Source: Candidatus Woesearchaeota archaeon | GTDB lineage: Archaea > Nanobdellota > Nanobdellia > Woesearchaeales > WJKR01 | Length of the DNA stretch: 32,416 nucleotides | Assembly: GCA_014729015.1 (NCBI GenBank) | Contig: WJKR01000025.1 | Coordinates: 1 to 32,416, forward strand | Reading direction: 5' to 3' | Part shown: positions 6,107 through 14,683 of the stretch, in pieces | How the letters are laid out: each line of letters starts with the position of its first letter | How positions within the stretch are numbered: the stretch's first letter is position 1 | Position numbers and translations under genes: made by a program | The notes under the pieces: generated by a model | Told to the model about the DNA's origin: nothing | What the model saw: only the letters and a program-made list of their open reading frames with translations | Databases searched by the model: none

Positions 6107-7883
6107 AAAAGAACAGATGAACATCGTACTCGTAGGTCATGTCGACCACGGTAAAAGCACAGTCGTCGGTAGATTGCTCGCTGACACCGACTCATTACCA
6201 AAAGGAAAACTCCAACAAGTCAAAGACTACTGCAAGAACAACGCAAAAACATTCGAATACGCGTTCCTCCTAGACGCATTGAAAGCCGAACAATCACAAG
6301 GCGTCACCATTGACAGCGCGAGATGCTTCTTCAAGTCAAAAAAACGGGAATACATCATCATCGACGCCCCAGGACACATAGAATTCCTCAAGAACATGAT
6401 CTCAGGAGCGGCACGAGCAGAAGCAGCAATTTTAGTCATCGACGCACAAGAAGGCATACAAGAAAACAGCAAGCGGCACGCGTACATGCTCTCCCTCCTC
6501 GGCATCAGGCAGGTGTTGGTGGCCGTGAACAAGATGGACCTCGTTGACTACTCGCAGGAGCGGTTCGACAAGGTCAAACAGGATTTCACCGGGTTCCTCG
6601 AGGGCATCGGCATCAAGCCTAGGGATTTCATCCCGGTGTCTGCTCGTGAGGGTGACAACGTCGCCTCCAATTCCAAGAATCTCTCATGGTTCAAGGGCGA
6701 CACCGTCCTGGAGGCGATAGACCATTTCGAGAAAGAGCCGTTGCCTGAGGACAAGGAGTTCCGCATGCCCATCCAGGGGGTGTACAAGTTCACCAACCTC
6801 GGCGACGACCGCCGCATCATCGGGGGGCGCGTCGAGACCGGCACGCTCAAGGCAGGGGACAAAGTGGTGTTCCTGCCTTCCTACAAGACCTCCACGGTCC
6901 AGTCCATAGAGGAGTTCAACGTCTCCGGCAAGAAATCCATCTCAGCCGGCGAGTCGACAGGTTTCACCTTGACTGAGCAGGTCTTCGCCACCCGCGGCGA
7001 TATCGCCTGCAAGGCCTCCGAACCACCTCCCTATGTCGGCCGGCTGTTCAAGGCGAGCATCTTCTGGATGGGCAAGAAGCCCCTGGAGCTGGACAAGGAG
7101 TACAAGCTCAAGCTCACCACCTCCGAGGCTAAGGTGCGCGTCACCGAGATTACGGGTGTCTTGAATTCGTCATCGTTGGAGAGCGCGAAGGCCCCCGAGG
7201 TCAAGCGCCACGAGGTGGCCGACTGCGTCATCGAATCCAAGGTTCCCTTGGCGTTCGACACGTTCAAGGCGATGAAATCTACTGGCCGGTTCGTCCTCGT
7301 GGACGAGTACGAGATCCGCGGCGGCGGCATCATCACCGAGCCCTTGGAGGACGAGGAGTCAGCCACGCGCGAGCAGATTTCGCTTCGCGAGCAGAAGTGG
7401 GACCCTGGCAGCATCGGCTTCAGGGAGCGCTCGTTGAAGTACGGCCAGTTCCCGACGCTCATGCTCATCACCGGGCCTTCCGGGGTGGACAAGAAATCCA
7501 TCGCGAAGCAACTCGAGAGAACGTTGTTCGACCAGGGACGCTCGCCCTACTTCCTCGGCATCGGTAATTTGTTGCGTGGCCTGGATGCGGATATCGACAA
7601 GGAAAGACGACAGGAGCATATCAGGCGTCTCGGCGAAGTCTCTCACTTGCTGTTGGATGCCGGCTTGATCGTCGTGGCGACCGCTAGTGATTTGACTGAG
7701 CCCGAGATAAGGTTGCTGCGGACCATCATCAACCAGGATTTCATCATCACCGCCAACGTCGGAGACTTCACCAATGGTAATGGTGTTATTGACGTCTTCC
7801 TCGACGAGAACGACGGCGTCGAGGCGAACGCGAACAAACTCTTGGGCAAGTTGTCGTCGAACAACAACATCTTCAGCAGGTAG
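6096..7883 (+). CDS. cysN: sulfate adenylyltransferase subunit 1 (CysN GTPase) with a degenerate C-terminal APS-kinase domain
   Basis: Residues ~8-225 are an EF-Tu-like GTPase with GHVDHGKST (14-22), DAPGH, NKMD and VSAREGDN, typical of CysN, which drives APS synthesis by CysD through GTP hydrolysis. Two beta-barrel domains follow to about residue 440. Residues ~452-595 then resemble APS kinase, but the P-loop reads GPSGVDKKS (460-468) instead of GLSGSGKST and the DGDNVRHGLN motif is reduced to [10 protein letters not shown]. The [20 protein letters not shown] segment is still clear. The domain is therefore probably catalytically dead; an intact cysC follows 6 nt later. A regulatory PAPS/APS-sensing role, as in fungal ATP sulfurylases, is possible. 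An alternative start is Met8 (6117). Codon usage switches to G/C-rich near 6490. Confidence 0.92.
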   Translation: MRAEKEQMNIVLVGHVDHGKSTVVGRLLADTDSLPKGKLQQVKDYCKNNAKTFEYAFLLDALKAEQSQGVTIDSARCFFKSKKREYIIIDAPGHIEFLKNMISGAARAEAAILVIDAQEGIQENSKRHAYMLSLLGIRQVLVAVNKMDLVDYSQERFDKVKQDFTGFLEGIGIKPRDFIPVSAREGDNVASNSKNLSWFKGDTVLEAIDHFEKEPLPEDKEFRMPIQGVYKFTNLGDDRRIIGGRVETGTLKAGDKVVFLPSYKTSTVQSIEEFNVSGKKSISAGESTGFTLTEQVFATRGDIACKASEPPPYVGRLFKASIFWMGKKPLELDKEYKLKLTTSEAKVRVTEITGVLNSSSLESAKAPEVKRHEVADCVIESKVPLAFDTFKAMKSTGRFVLVDEYEIRGGGIITEPLEDEESATREQISLREQKWDPGSIGFRERSLKYGQFPTLMLITGPSGVDKKSIAKQLERTLFDQGRSPYFLGIGNLLRGLDADIDKERRQEHIRRLGEVSHLLLDAGLIVVATASDLTEPEIRLLRTIINQDFIITANVGDFTNGNGVIDVFLDENDGVEANANKLLGKLSSNNNIFSR

Positions 7884-7889
7884 GGAATC

Positions 7890-8462
7890 ATGGCTGACAA
7901 CATCACCTGGCACCACGGCAAGGTCACGCGGGAAGACCGCGTCAAACTCTTTGGGAAGAAGAACAAGGTGTTCTGGTTCACCGGACTGTCAGGATCGGGG
8001 AAGTCCACCATCGCGGTCGAGTTCGAGAAGCGGCTGCACGAACAGGGACATCCTACATTTATTCTTGATGGGGATAACGTCCGCCACGGCCTGAACAAGA
8101 ACCTCGGCTTCTCTCCCGAGGACCGTGAGGAGAACATCCGACGGGTGGCCGAGGTGGTCAAGCTGTTCTACGACGCTGGTGTGACTGTGTTGGTATGCTT
8201 CATCAGCCCTTATAGGAATGATCGTGAGTACGCGCGGTCATTGATAGGCGATGATTTCGTGGAAGTGTACGTCAAGTGTTCCTTGGAGACGTGCGAGGAG
8301 CGCGATCCTAAGGGCTTGTACAAAAAGGTCCGGAAGGGTGAGATAAGAGGATTCACAGGGGTAGACGCGCCGTATGAGGAGCCGACTTGCCCTGAGGTCA
8401 CAATCGTGAGTGATATTGTTGGTGTGGATGAATCTGTCTCTGCATGTATGGATTTGTTGTGA
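7890..8462 (+). CDS. cysC: APS kinase (CysC)
   Basis: This 190-residue P-loop kinase has an intact Walker A GLSGSGKS (32-39), DGDNVRHGLNKNLGFS (60-75), ENIRRVAEV, the FISPYRNDRE motif and a C-terminal KGEIRGFTGVDAPYEEP lid region. All are standard for APS kinase of normal length. It phosphorylates APS at the 3' position to give PAPS, the sulfuryl donor of the sulfotransferases that follow. The gene starts 6 nt after cysN and ends the operon. No PAPS reductase is seen, pointing to sulfation rather than sulfate assimilation. The 33 bp to the convergent sulfotransferase gene hold no strong terminator. Confidence 0.95.
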   Translation: MADNITWHHGKVTREDRVKLFGKKNKVFWFTGLSGSGKSTIAVEFEKRLHEQGHPTFILDGDNVRHGLNKNLGFSPEDREENIRRVAEVVKLFYDAGVTVLVCFISPYRNDREYARSLIGDDFVEVYVKCSLETCEERDPKGLYKKVRKGEIRGFTGVDAPYEEPTCPEVTIVSDIVGVDESVSACMDLL

Positions 8463-8494
8463 AGAAGTGTATCATGGGTTTTTGGCGATTCATG

Positions 8495-9590
8495 TTAATA
8501 GTACTTGTATTTTTTGAGGTTCTTGTTGAGTGAACGGGCAGTCTTGATATTTTCTTTCCTGTAGAGTTCGGTGATTTTTCTCCTGGTTTTCTTGTCCATT
8601 CTATATTTGCCTGATATTTTCCTCAGCATGAGTTTGTCGTCGAGGAATAGCAGGGTCTTGGTGCATAGTCTTCTCAATTGTTGGTCGAAGAAGTTTTTAT
8701 ATCGGTAGTATTCGGCCTTTTTGAAGTCCCGGTTGCTATTGTTTCCGATGAGTTTTTTTTTGTAACTGGGATGAGATATTGAACTTCTCGAGGATTTGTC
8801 GGAACCATAATAGTAACATGGCGGAAAGCGATGTTAGCCATGATAGGGGGCTCAAGGGGGATTCGTTTAACTTGCTTGTTAGGAATGTGTTGAGGAATCT
8901 ATGGATGGAAATTGTTATCTTTGACAATCCTTGTTTTTGTTTTTTCTTATCAGGTGTGGGGGGTTCTGAAATCCCCAAAAATTTGCATAGTTGTTTCAGA
9001 ACCTTTGCAGGTTCGCTTTTAAACTCTTCGAATACATAGACGAAAACATTTTCTTTCCCGAATACGTGTTGGTAGTGGGTTATGAATGTGTGGTAGAAGA
9101 GCTTGCTCCTCAAGGCAACGCTCCTCTTGTTTGGTGAGAACAATAGTTTTGTTGAGGGAAGTCTTCCTCCTCTTTTGATATACTGGTTGTAGTAAGATTC
9201 GAGCATGGATGTTTGGTTTCTTATCCCGATTATGATTCGTGTGTCAAAGTCCTTGAAGCTTTCTTTCAATCGCTCTGCTACATAGAGGGAAGAAGGCATC
9301 AGTCCGCCGTTTCCGAAAGATAATCCTTCATAGCTCACCCCATATATCTTCTTCTCAGTGGGATGTTTCCTTATTATGTTTCTTACTGTATCTCTTGATT
9401 TCTTCGGGGAGAACGTGATATCTGGCTCGTTCTGGAGGTTCATCTGTAGTCTTGTCAGTTGCTGGACGTGCTTCCTTGAGCTTTTTCCCAGGAACTCTAT
9501 ATCCTGATGTGTTGAGAAGAACTCATTCTGGAGCCATGTCGTGGCGGTCTTTGGAAATCCTATATTGATGAATATCTTTTTCTTTTTCAT
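8495..9590 (-). CDS. PAPS-dependent sulfotransferase, frameshifted in an A9 run
   Basis: The first 284 codons (9590 to 8736) start MKKKKIFINIGFPKTATTWL, with the 5'-phosphosulfate-binding motif at 11-20 and the 3'-phosphate site around R124/S132 (GIRNQTSMLESYY). They then meet a stop just after a run of nine A on the coding strand (8753-8761). Removing one A lets the frame continue to 8495, giving 364 residues. The restored tail (...RMDKKTRRKITELYRKEN...) resembles the C-terminus of the sulfotransferase at 14684 (YRIPEAWRKELLELFSEDN), so it is the true C-terminus. The gene may be phase-variable, rescued by slippage, a recent pseudogene, or a sequencing error. Its ATG overlaps the preceding sulfotransferase stop by 4 nt. 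Confidence 0.85.
8753..8761 (-). repeat. A9 homopolymer at the sulfotransferase frameshift
   Basis: Nine consecutive T on the plus strand. Eight A would keep the sulfotransferase frame open to 8495; nine A leads to an early stop at 8736. Confidence 0.85.
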
Positions 9591-10567
9591 TTTTCATGGG
9601 ATTCGCTTCTAGAAGATTGGGATTTGGGATTCGGAGTTGTTATCTTATCGTAATTCCATTGCGTTACCAGATCCCTATCCAGTAGTTCGCTGAGTCTCTT
9701 CACCTCCGGCTTGAATTTCTTCATAAGTCTTTCTTTCAGGGATGGCTTTATTTTCTGGTGTTTGACAGGGATTTTAATGAACTTGTATAATTTCCGTTTG
9801 ATGGCCTTGTATGCTTTCTGGGGCAGTACTGCTTTCCAGAATTTCCATACGAGAGGGTGTTCTGCTATGTTCTTGAGAGGCCTGTATTGTATTTTGTGCC
9901 TGTAATTTATTTTTTTGAAGGCGGGCGTGAACGTGTTGTCGACCCCTATGAATTTGGTGACTTCCGAAAACGTTTTTCTGTTGTCTCGGTTGAACTCATC
10001 GAAGAGTATGACTTTCACCTGGGAGCGTCCGAAAGTGCGAAAATACCGTTGTATGGATGTTGAGAATGTCGCGAGTTCGGTGTAGAAAAGTTGTGCGGGG
10101 AATGCTATTTTGGGCGGTAGTTGTTCTCCTTTTTTCCATGATTTCTCTTTTTCGAGTGATCTTTCAAAACTCTCTGTTTCAACCTTTCCGCCTTTGAATT
10201 GGTGGTATAGGGAGTGTATGTAATCAACGGGTTCTCTAATCATAATGATAATCTTGGCATTCGGGTTGAAATTATGGATGTTCTGTGCTGCTTCTTTCGA
10301 GTGGAGGTAGGCAGTGGTCCCTTCTCCTGCAACTTTCTCATCCTTCCAATCCCTGAATAGTGAGAGATATTTGCTCTGGGTGCGGTATGGGAAATGCTTT
10401 TTCTTACTATGGAACCTGTCGCTTTCCCTGATTCTGTCTGTGCAGAAAAAACCGATTTCTTTGGGTTCTGCCATGAAGATGTCCGGATGCTGCTTGAGGA
10501 ATTCGTACATCGCTGTGGACCCGCTCTTGGGAGCTCCCACGAGGAAGACACTGGGTTTTCTTCTCAT
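9587..10567 (-). CDS. PAPS-dependent sulfotransferase
   Basis: This 326-residue protein starts MRRKPSVFLVGAPKSGSTAM; the PAPS 5'-phosphosulfate loop is GAPKSGST (11-18). The 3'-phosphate motif is IIMIREPVDYIHSLYHQ (R111, S119). The HFPYRTQSKYLSLF segment is shared with carbohydrate sulfotransferases of the heparan N-sulfotransferase type. The basic C-terminal third is less conserved. It is a clear paralogue of the N-terminal half of the divergently transcribed gene at 10741 (shared HFNPxAxIIIMxREPV). The acceptor is unknown; a surface glycan is inferred from context. A TATA-like box 28 nt upstream predicts a leaderless transcript, and the next gene overlaps by 4 nt. Confidence 0.9.
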   Translation of the reverse strand: MRRKPSVFLVGAPKSGSTAMYEFLKQHPDIFMAEPKEIGFFCTDRIRESDRFHSKKKHFPYRTQSKYLSLFRDWKDEKVAGEGTTAYLHSKEAAQNIHNFNPNAKIIIMIREPVDYIHSLYHQFKGGKVETESFERSLEKEKSWKKGEQLPPKIAFPAQLFYTELATFSTSIQRYFRTFGRSQVKVILFDEFNRDNRKTFSEVTKFIGVDNTFTPAFKKINYRHKIQYRPLKNIAEHPLVWKFWKAVLPQKAYKAIKRKLYKFIKIPVKHQKIKPSLKERLMKKFKPEVKRLSELLDRDLVTQWNYDKITTPNPKSQSSRSESHEK

Positions 10568-10590
10568 CTGGTTTTATTGATGGGAGGGTC

Positions 10591-10599
10591 CTTAAAAGG
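10591..10599 (-). promoter_or_regulatory. TATA-like box of the two-gene sulfotransferase operon
   Basis: CCTTTTAAG on the minus strand, centred 28 nt before the start at 10567, the leaderless spacing seen across the window. Confidence 0.45.
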
Positions 10600-10668
10600 T
10601 TTTCTGAGGGGGTATTATGCGATTTGGCCCTGTTCCGCTTCGTAGTGTCTCTTAATCCCTTTGTCAGG

Positions 10669-10696
10669 GGTGGCTGTGAGGGCTTGTGGTGGCTGT
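10669..10696 (+). repeat. direct repeat GGTGGCTGT x2 in the divergent sulfotransferase promoter region
   Basis: Two exact 9-bp copies (10669-10677 and 10688-10696) with a 19-bp period, just upstream of the TATA-like box at 10710. They may be an activator site or chance; there are no other copies nearby. Confidence 0.3.
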
Positions 10697-10709
10697 CTAA
10701 GGCATAATG

Positions 10710-10718
10710 TTTTTAAAT
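10710..10718 (+). promoter_or_regulatory. TATA-like box of the sulfotransferase-glycosyltransferase fusion gene
   Basis: TTTTTAAAT centred 27 nt before the ATG at 10741, predicting a leaderless transcript. Confidence 0.5.
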
Positions 10719-10740
10719 GATATATGTTTTTTAGAACGTT

Positions 10741-12480
10741 ATGAGGAAACCTTCTCTATTTATTGTTGGGGCCCCCAAATGTGGAACCACGACGTTGTAT
10801 GATTTGCTTTCCCAACATCCTGACGTTTTTATGACTGTCCCTAAGGAGCCTATGCATTTTTGTAAGGACTTTATTAGGGAGAGCGATTGGTTTTGGGGGA
10901 AGAAGAAGTATTTCCCTTATAGGGATAGGTCCCGTTATTGGGAGCTTTTTAGCGAGTGGTCTGATGAGAAGGTTGCGGGAGAGGCCTCGACCGTTTATCT
11001 GTACTCGAAGGTGGCTGCCAAGCGGATACGTCACTTCAACCCTGAGGCGAGGATAATCATCATGTTGCGGGAGCCTGTCTCCTTCATCGAGTCGCTCTAC
11101 CTCCATAACAGGCGTGAAGCGGGGGAGGTCCGTTCCTTAAGGGAGGCGCTTGATTTGGAACCGAAGCGGAAATGGAACCATAGATTGGCCCCCTCACGCA
11201 TTCGGTTCCCCTCCTATAGCTTCTACAGAGAGTTCGCCAACTTTCCTGAACAGGTAAGGAGGTTCACCGCAGTCTTTCCTCGGGAGCAGATACTGTTCAT
11301 CACGCTGGACGAGCTGAAGAGCAGCCCCGAGAATGTCTTGGAGAGGGTGTGCCGTTTCGTGGGGGTGTCTCCTTCCAGGACCTCCGCTTCACCGGCCTCT
11401 TCAAACACTCGTAGGCTCCCGAAATCGCAGGCGTTGAGAAAGGTGTTGGAGAGTCCCCTTGTATGGCAGCTGCCCAAGATGGTACTGCCGAGGAAGTGGT
11501 ACGACAAGCTGAAGGACGTCTACCGGGGAGCAGCCTACACTCTGCCTTCGAGGTCTGTTATGGAGTCTGATCTCGTGGAATCGTTGAGGAAGGAGTTCAA
11601 GCCCGTCGTGCGGGAGCTCAGCAAGATCACAGCCAAGGATTTGGAAGGGTTATGGTCTTACAGGGAGAGGAAGCTCAGCTCCTCAAAGGAAGACCCCCTG
11701 CCGGTGTGCTTGGGTGGCACGCTCGGCGACACCTTCATCGTGTTCTGCAAGATCACCAAATACTGGCAGAAGCACGGCGGCCACTACACCTTGAGACGCT
11801 TCAATGACCACAAAGGATTCGACAAGCCCTTGAAGGAATTCTTCAAAGGGGTGTCCTACATCGATTATCTCCCCAGCAAGAGCCATGCGATGCTTTCCAA
11901 GGAGATTTACAAGCACGTGTATCTTAATGCGGACGTCGAGGGGGGTAGGGGGACCAGGACCCGGATAAAGGATTCCGTCGATTTCGGTATGGAGCCTTTT
12001 CCGGATGTTCCTTTCAAACCGAAGCGCCCCAGGGGGAAGCATGTGGGCGTACAGCTCCATGCGGGGAAATCGCTCAACAACTACAAGGGGTTCCGTTTCA
12101 GCCATGTCTTGCGGTTCATGTCAGAGCATCCCGGCGCCACCTTCCACCTCTTCGGGACCGGCTACGGCTACAGCGAGCGGAGCGTAAGACGTTTCTGCAG
12201 GAAGCATGGCATACGGAATCATGTGGGCCGGACCAGTTTCTCGGAATGGCTGCGGTACCTCAAGTCCATGGATTTCCTCTACACGCCCGAAGGGTTCAGC
12301 GCGTTCTTCTCGCTCTCGCAGAAGGTTCCTTGCAGGGTGTACTACATTGATCCTCTCAGCACCAAGCGCATACATCCCGCCTGGAAGTCCCATGCCGACC
12401 TTGTACGTGCGAAATCCGTAATTCTATGGCCTTGGTTGTTCTTGGGGAGGGTGCGGCAGCGGCTTAAGATTCCGCGATGA
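10741..12480 (+). CDS. sulfotransferase fused to a GT9-like (GT-B) glycosyltransferase domain
   Basis: At 579 residues this is nearly twice the usual sulfotransferase length. Residues 1-~315 form a complete PAPS sulfotransferase: GAPKCGTTTLY (10-20) and IIMLREPVSFIESLY (R110, S118), paralogous to the gene at 9587. Residues ~320-579 resemble a nucleotide-sugar transferase of the ADP-heptosyltransferase fold: CLGGTLGDTFIVFCKI as the N-terminal glycine loop, then HVGVQLHAGKSLNNYKGF, FHLFGTGYGYSERS and a C-terminal FLYTPEGFSAFFSLSQKV. The last corresponds to the D-T-G..H nucleotide site of GT9 but lacks the usual Asp and His, so transferase activity is uncertain. The two domains could add a sugar and a sulfate to the same acceptor. 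The 3' end overlaps the convergent GT4 gene by 17 bp. Confidence 0.85.
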   Translation: MRKPSLFIVGAPKCGTTTLYDLLSQHPDVFMTVPKEPMHFCKDFIRESDWFWGKKKYFPYRDRSRYWELFSEWSDEKVAGEASTVYLYSKVAAKRIRHFNPEARIIIMLREPVSFIESLYLHNRREAGEVRSLREALDLEPKRKWNHRLAPSRIRFPSYSFYREFANFPEQVRRFTAVFPREQILFITLDELKSSPENVLERVCRFVGVSPSRTSASPASSNTRRLPKSQALRKVLESPLVWQLPKMVLPRKWYDKLKDVYRGAAYTLPSRSVMESDLVESLRKEFKPVVRELSKITAKDLEGLWSYRERKLSSSKEDPLPVCLGGTLGDTFIVFCKITKYWQKHGGHYTLRRFNDHKGFDKPLKEFFKGVSYIDYLPSKSHAMLSKEIYKHVYLNADVEGGRGTRTRIKDSVDFGMEPFPDVPFKPKRPRGKHVGVQLHAGKSLNNYKGFRFSHVLRFMSEHPGATFHLFGTGYGYSERSVRRFCRKHGIRNHVGRTSFSEWLRYLKSMDFLYTPEGFSAFFSLSQKVPCRVYYIDPLSTKRIHPAWKSHADLVRAKSVILWPWLFLGRVRQRLKIPR

Positions 12481-13591
12481 TACGGGTGAGTCGTTTCTCG
12501 AGCTCTTTCTTAGGTGCTTCGGAGTCGAACTTTTTGGCGTGGGTCCTGGCTTTTTTTGAGTAATTTTTGTATTCTTTCTCTATTTGCAGGATGGCCTTTT
12601 TCCAGTCCTTCACTGTGGCTGAGGGCTTCATTAGTATACCGCCCCCGTCCACTGATTCTGCGTGCCCTCCCAGGTCGGTGGCGATGGCGGGGATGCCTGA
12701 CAGCATCGCCTCGACCGGCACGCGGCCGAAGGCTTCCGGGTGCTCCCTGGCTGAGATGAATATCCTCGTCTGGCGGTAGATATCCCTCGGGTCGTCGACG
12801 TATGTCCGCTGGACCTTCAGGTTGGGGATGTCGACCTCGTCCTTATGCCCGACCGAGAGGAACTTGTGGTCGGGCATGCTCCGGGCAAGGGCTTCCATCA
12901 TCCGGTGTCCCGACTTCTTCCCCAAGCCTATCGCCGTGATGTAGGATCCTGTGCTTTTCACCCTGTACTTGTGGGCGCGTATCCTGTAATACGACACTAT
13001 TGCGTCGACCCCGATTATCTTTTGTATCATGCGTCTCGTGTATTCGCTGTTCGCGACCACGAGGTCTGCTTCACGGAAGCTCTCTGGGATGGTACAGCCG
13101 TAGACGAACGTGTCCATCAGCCACGCGTACCCTACTCTGAGCGGTATTTTGAGCGTGTTCTTCTTCCCTCTGAACTGGCTGTTCTTCAGGGAGGGCAGCA
13201 GCCGTTCGAACTTCCTGAACAGCCGCCAGTATCCTCCTATCAGCGTCTCGAAGCGGTGGACGAAGAATACGTAGGGAATGCCAAGTTCACGTTTCAGGTT
13301 GAGCGCTATCTTCGATTCGAAGCTCCAGGTGAGGAGACACTCCGGCCTGTGTTTTTTCGCGAAGCTGGTGGCGAGTGCGAGCTTCCTCTTGTTGCTTGTG
13401 GCTTTGAGGGTGTAGTAGTGGACGCCGTTCAGCGTTCGCTTCTGGTTTTGCCAGGAGAATTGCAACACTTCTATCTCATGTCCTTGTGCAGTGAGGTATT
13501 CCGAGAGTTCCCTCATGCTTATCTCGCCCCCTCCTGGCATGGAGTGCTTTGTGGGAATCATGGGGTTGTGCGCGAGTATCATCAGTTTCAT
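12464..13591 (-). CDS. GT4-family glycosyltransferase
   Basis: A 375-residue GT-B protein. The N-terminal acceptor domain has a glycine loop (MPGGGEISMRELSEYL). The C-terminal half carries the E-x7-E motif of retaining GT4 enzymes in SAREHPEAFGRVPVEAM, followed by SGIPAIATDLGGHAESV. Such enzymes transfer sugars from nucleotide donors during glycan assembly on the cytoplasmic side. It is the second gene of a pair: its ATG overlaps the stop of the CgeB-like gene at 13588. Donor and acceptor cannot be read from the sequence, but heptose, hexose and uronate donors are all plausible here. Confidence 0.88.
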   Translation of the reverse strand: MKLMILAHNPMIPTKHSMPGGGEISMRELSEYLTAQGHEIEVLQFSWQNQKRTLNGVHYYTLKATSNKRKLALATSFAKKHRPECLLTWSFESKIALNLKRELGIPYVFFVHRFETLIGGYWRLFRKFERLLPSLKNSQFRGKKNTLKIPLRVGYAWLMDTFVYGCTIPESFREADLVVANSEYTRRMIQKIIGVDAIVSYYRIRAHKYRVKSTGSYITAIGLGKKSGHRMMEALARSMPDHKFLSVGHKDEVDIPNLKVQRTYVDDPRDIYRQTRIFISAREHPEAFGRVPVEAMLSGIPAIATDLGGHAESVDGGGILMKPSATVKDWKKAILQIEKEYKNYSKKARTHAKKFDSEAPKKELEKRLTRIIAES

Positions 13592-14604
13592 GTTTTCTTC
13601 CTCTTATTGTGGTCTTCCACGAATGACAGCAGCCTCTCAATCTGGTTCTTCCAGGTGTAGTCTTCGAGAACTTTCTTTCTGCCTGCTTTGGCTATCGTTT
13701 CTCGTTCCTTGTGGTGCTTGAGGTAGTGCCTGATTGCGTTGAGACATTCCTCTTTAGTGGCGAACCATTCAAGGTGTTTCCCTTTCACGAAGAATTTCTC
13801 GAGATCCTTGTTGTGCGTCGCTAGGAGGAACGAGCCTGTCGCCATGGCGTCGAATACCCTGGCTGAGAAGCCTGCTCCTGGCCTGTTGATGTTGAGTATG
13901 ATCCTCGATTCCTGGTACAGTTTCGTGAGCGCTTGGTTGTAGCGGGGGCCGTTCCTGGTGTTAGGGCCGTACACCTCCACCTTAATGCCGTTCCTCTTGA
14001 GGTATGAGAGGAGCCTCCTCCGCGGCCTGTCTATCATGCCGACGAAGATGACGTCATGTTTCTTCTTCCTCCGCTTCAAGTGCTTGTAGTCCTGCAGCGA
14101 GGCTCCTTGGATGAGGTGCAGTTTCCTCGTGTTCCCGAAGAACGGCAGCACGTCGGACCAGGTGGTGCTTGCGTAGTCGCACCTCTTCGCGTACTCGTCG
14201 GCCTCGACAATCCTGGCGGTCTTCAGGTAGTCCATGAAATAGTAGAACAGCGGGCCGTGCCGCCGTAGTTTTGGGAGGAACTTGTAGTGGAGGTCTTCCG
14301 CTTTTGAGATCAGGATGAGGTCGTAGGTCTCGCCCTTGATCTTGCTGAAGAGCTCTTTCGCCATGCCTTGCCTGGCGGGATCCCTGTAGAACAGCCGCCT
14401 GACAGGTTTGGGGAAGAAGGGGAGCTTCAGGGCCCAGAAGAGCCTCCATGCGAACCATTTGAAGGGCCCCCTGCGCTTGTTCGTGTTCGCGCGGTAGTCG
14501 AATGTGGTGACATCGATGCCCTTCCGTCGCAACTCTTCCAACTGGGGTATGTTCTTCGAGTGAGTGGGTGAGAACACTCCTATGAAGAGTACGCGCTTCA
14601 ACAT
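13588..14604 (-). CDS. CgeB-like GT-B glycosyltransferase
   Basis: A 338-residue protein starting MLKRVLFIGVFSPTHSKNIP, a Rossmann beta-strand start. The C-terminal region NRPGAGFSARVFDAMATGSFLLATHNKDL...TWKNQIERLL is the pattern of the Glyco_trans_1_2/CgeB group: an R-x-F-[ED]-A-x-x-x-G nucleotide-binding helix and a final helix. It is probably an inverting or retaining sugar transferase in the glycan pathway; the donor is unknown. An AT-rich box 27 nt upstream gives a leaderless transcript, and the message continues into the GT4 gene. It is divergent from the sulfotransferase at 14684, separated by 79 bp. Confidence 0.8.
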   Translation of the reverse strand: MLKRVLFIGVFSPTHSKNIPQLEELRRKGIDVTTFDYRANTNKRRGPFKWFAWRLFWALKLPFFPKPVRRLFYRDPARQGMAKELFSKIKGETYDLILISKAEDLHYKFLPKLRRHGPLFYYFMDYLKTARIVEADEYAKRCDYASTTWSDVLPFFGNTRKLHLIQGASLQDYKHLKRRKKKHDVIFVGMIDRPRRRLLSYLKRNGIKVEVYGPNTRNGPRYNQALTKLYQESRIILNINRPGAGFSARVFDAMATGSFLLATHNKDLEKFFVKGKHLEWFATKEECLNAIRHYLKHHKERETIAKAGRKKVLEDYTWKNQIERLLSFVEDHNKRKKT

Positions 14605-14625
14605 GCGGGTGAAATTGCCTCGCCG

Positions 14626-14635
14626 TTTAAAAAAA
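14626..14635 (-). promoter_or_regulatory. TATA-like box of the CgeB-GT4 pair
   Basis: TTTTTTTAAA on the minus strand, centred 27 nt before the start at 14604. Confidence 0.45.
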
Positions 14636-14650
14636 TTGTGAAAGCAAAAG

Positions 14651-14659
14651 GTTTATAAC
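14651..14659 (+). promoter_or_regulatory. TATA box of the sulfotransferase at 14684
   Basis: GTTTATAAC centred 29 nt before the ATG; the transcript is predicted to be leaderless or to have only a few leader bases. Confidence 0.55.
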
Positions 14660-14683
14660 ACTGCTGGAGCTTTTGGGGAGCGT

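Noticed and set aside
12845..13660. Long plus-strand frame of 271 codons
   Set aside because: It is a shadow of the GT4 gene on the minus strand, with no domain pattern and no promoter.
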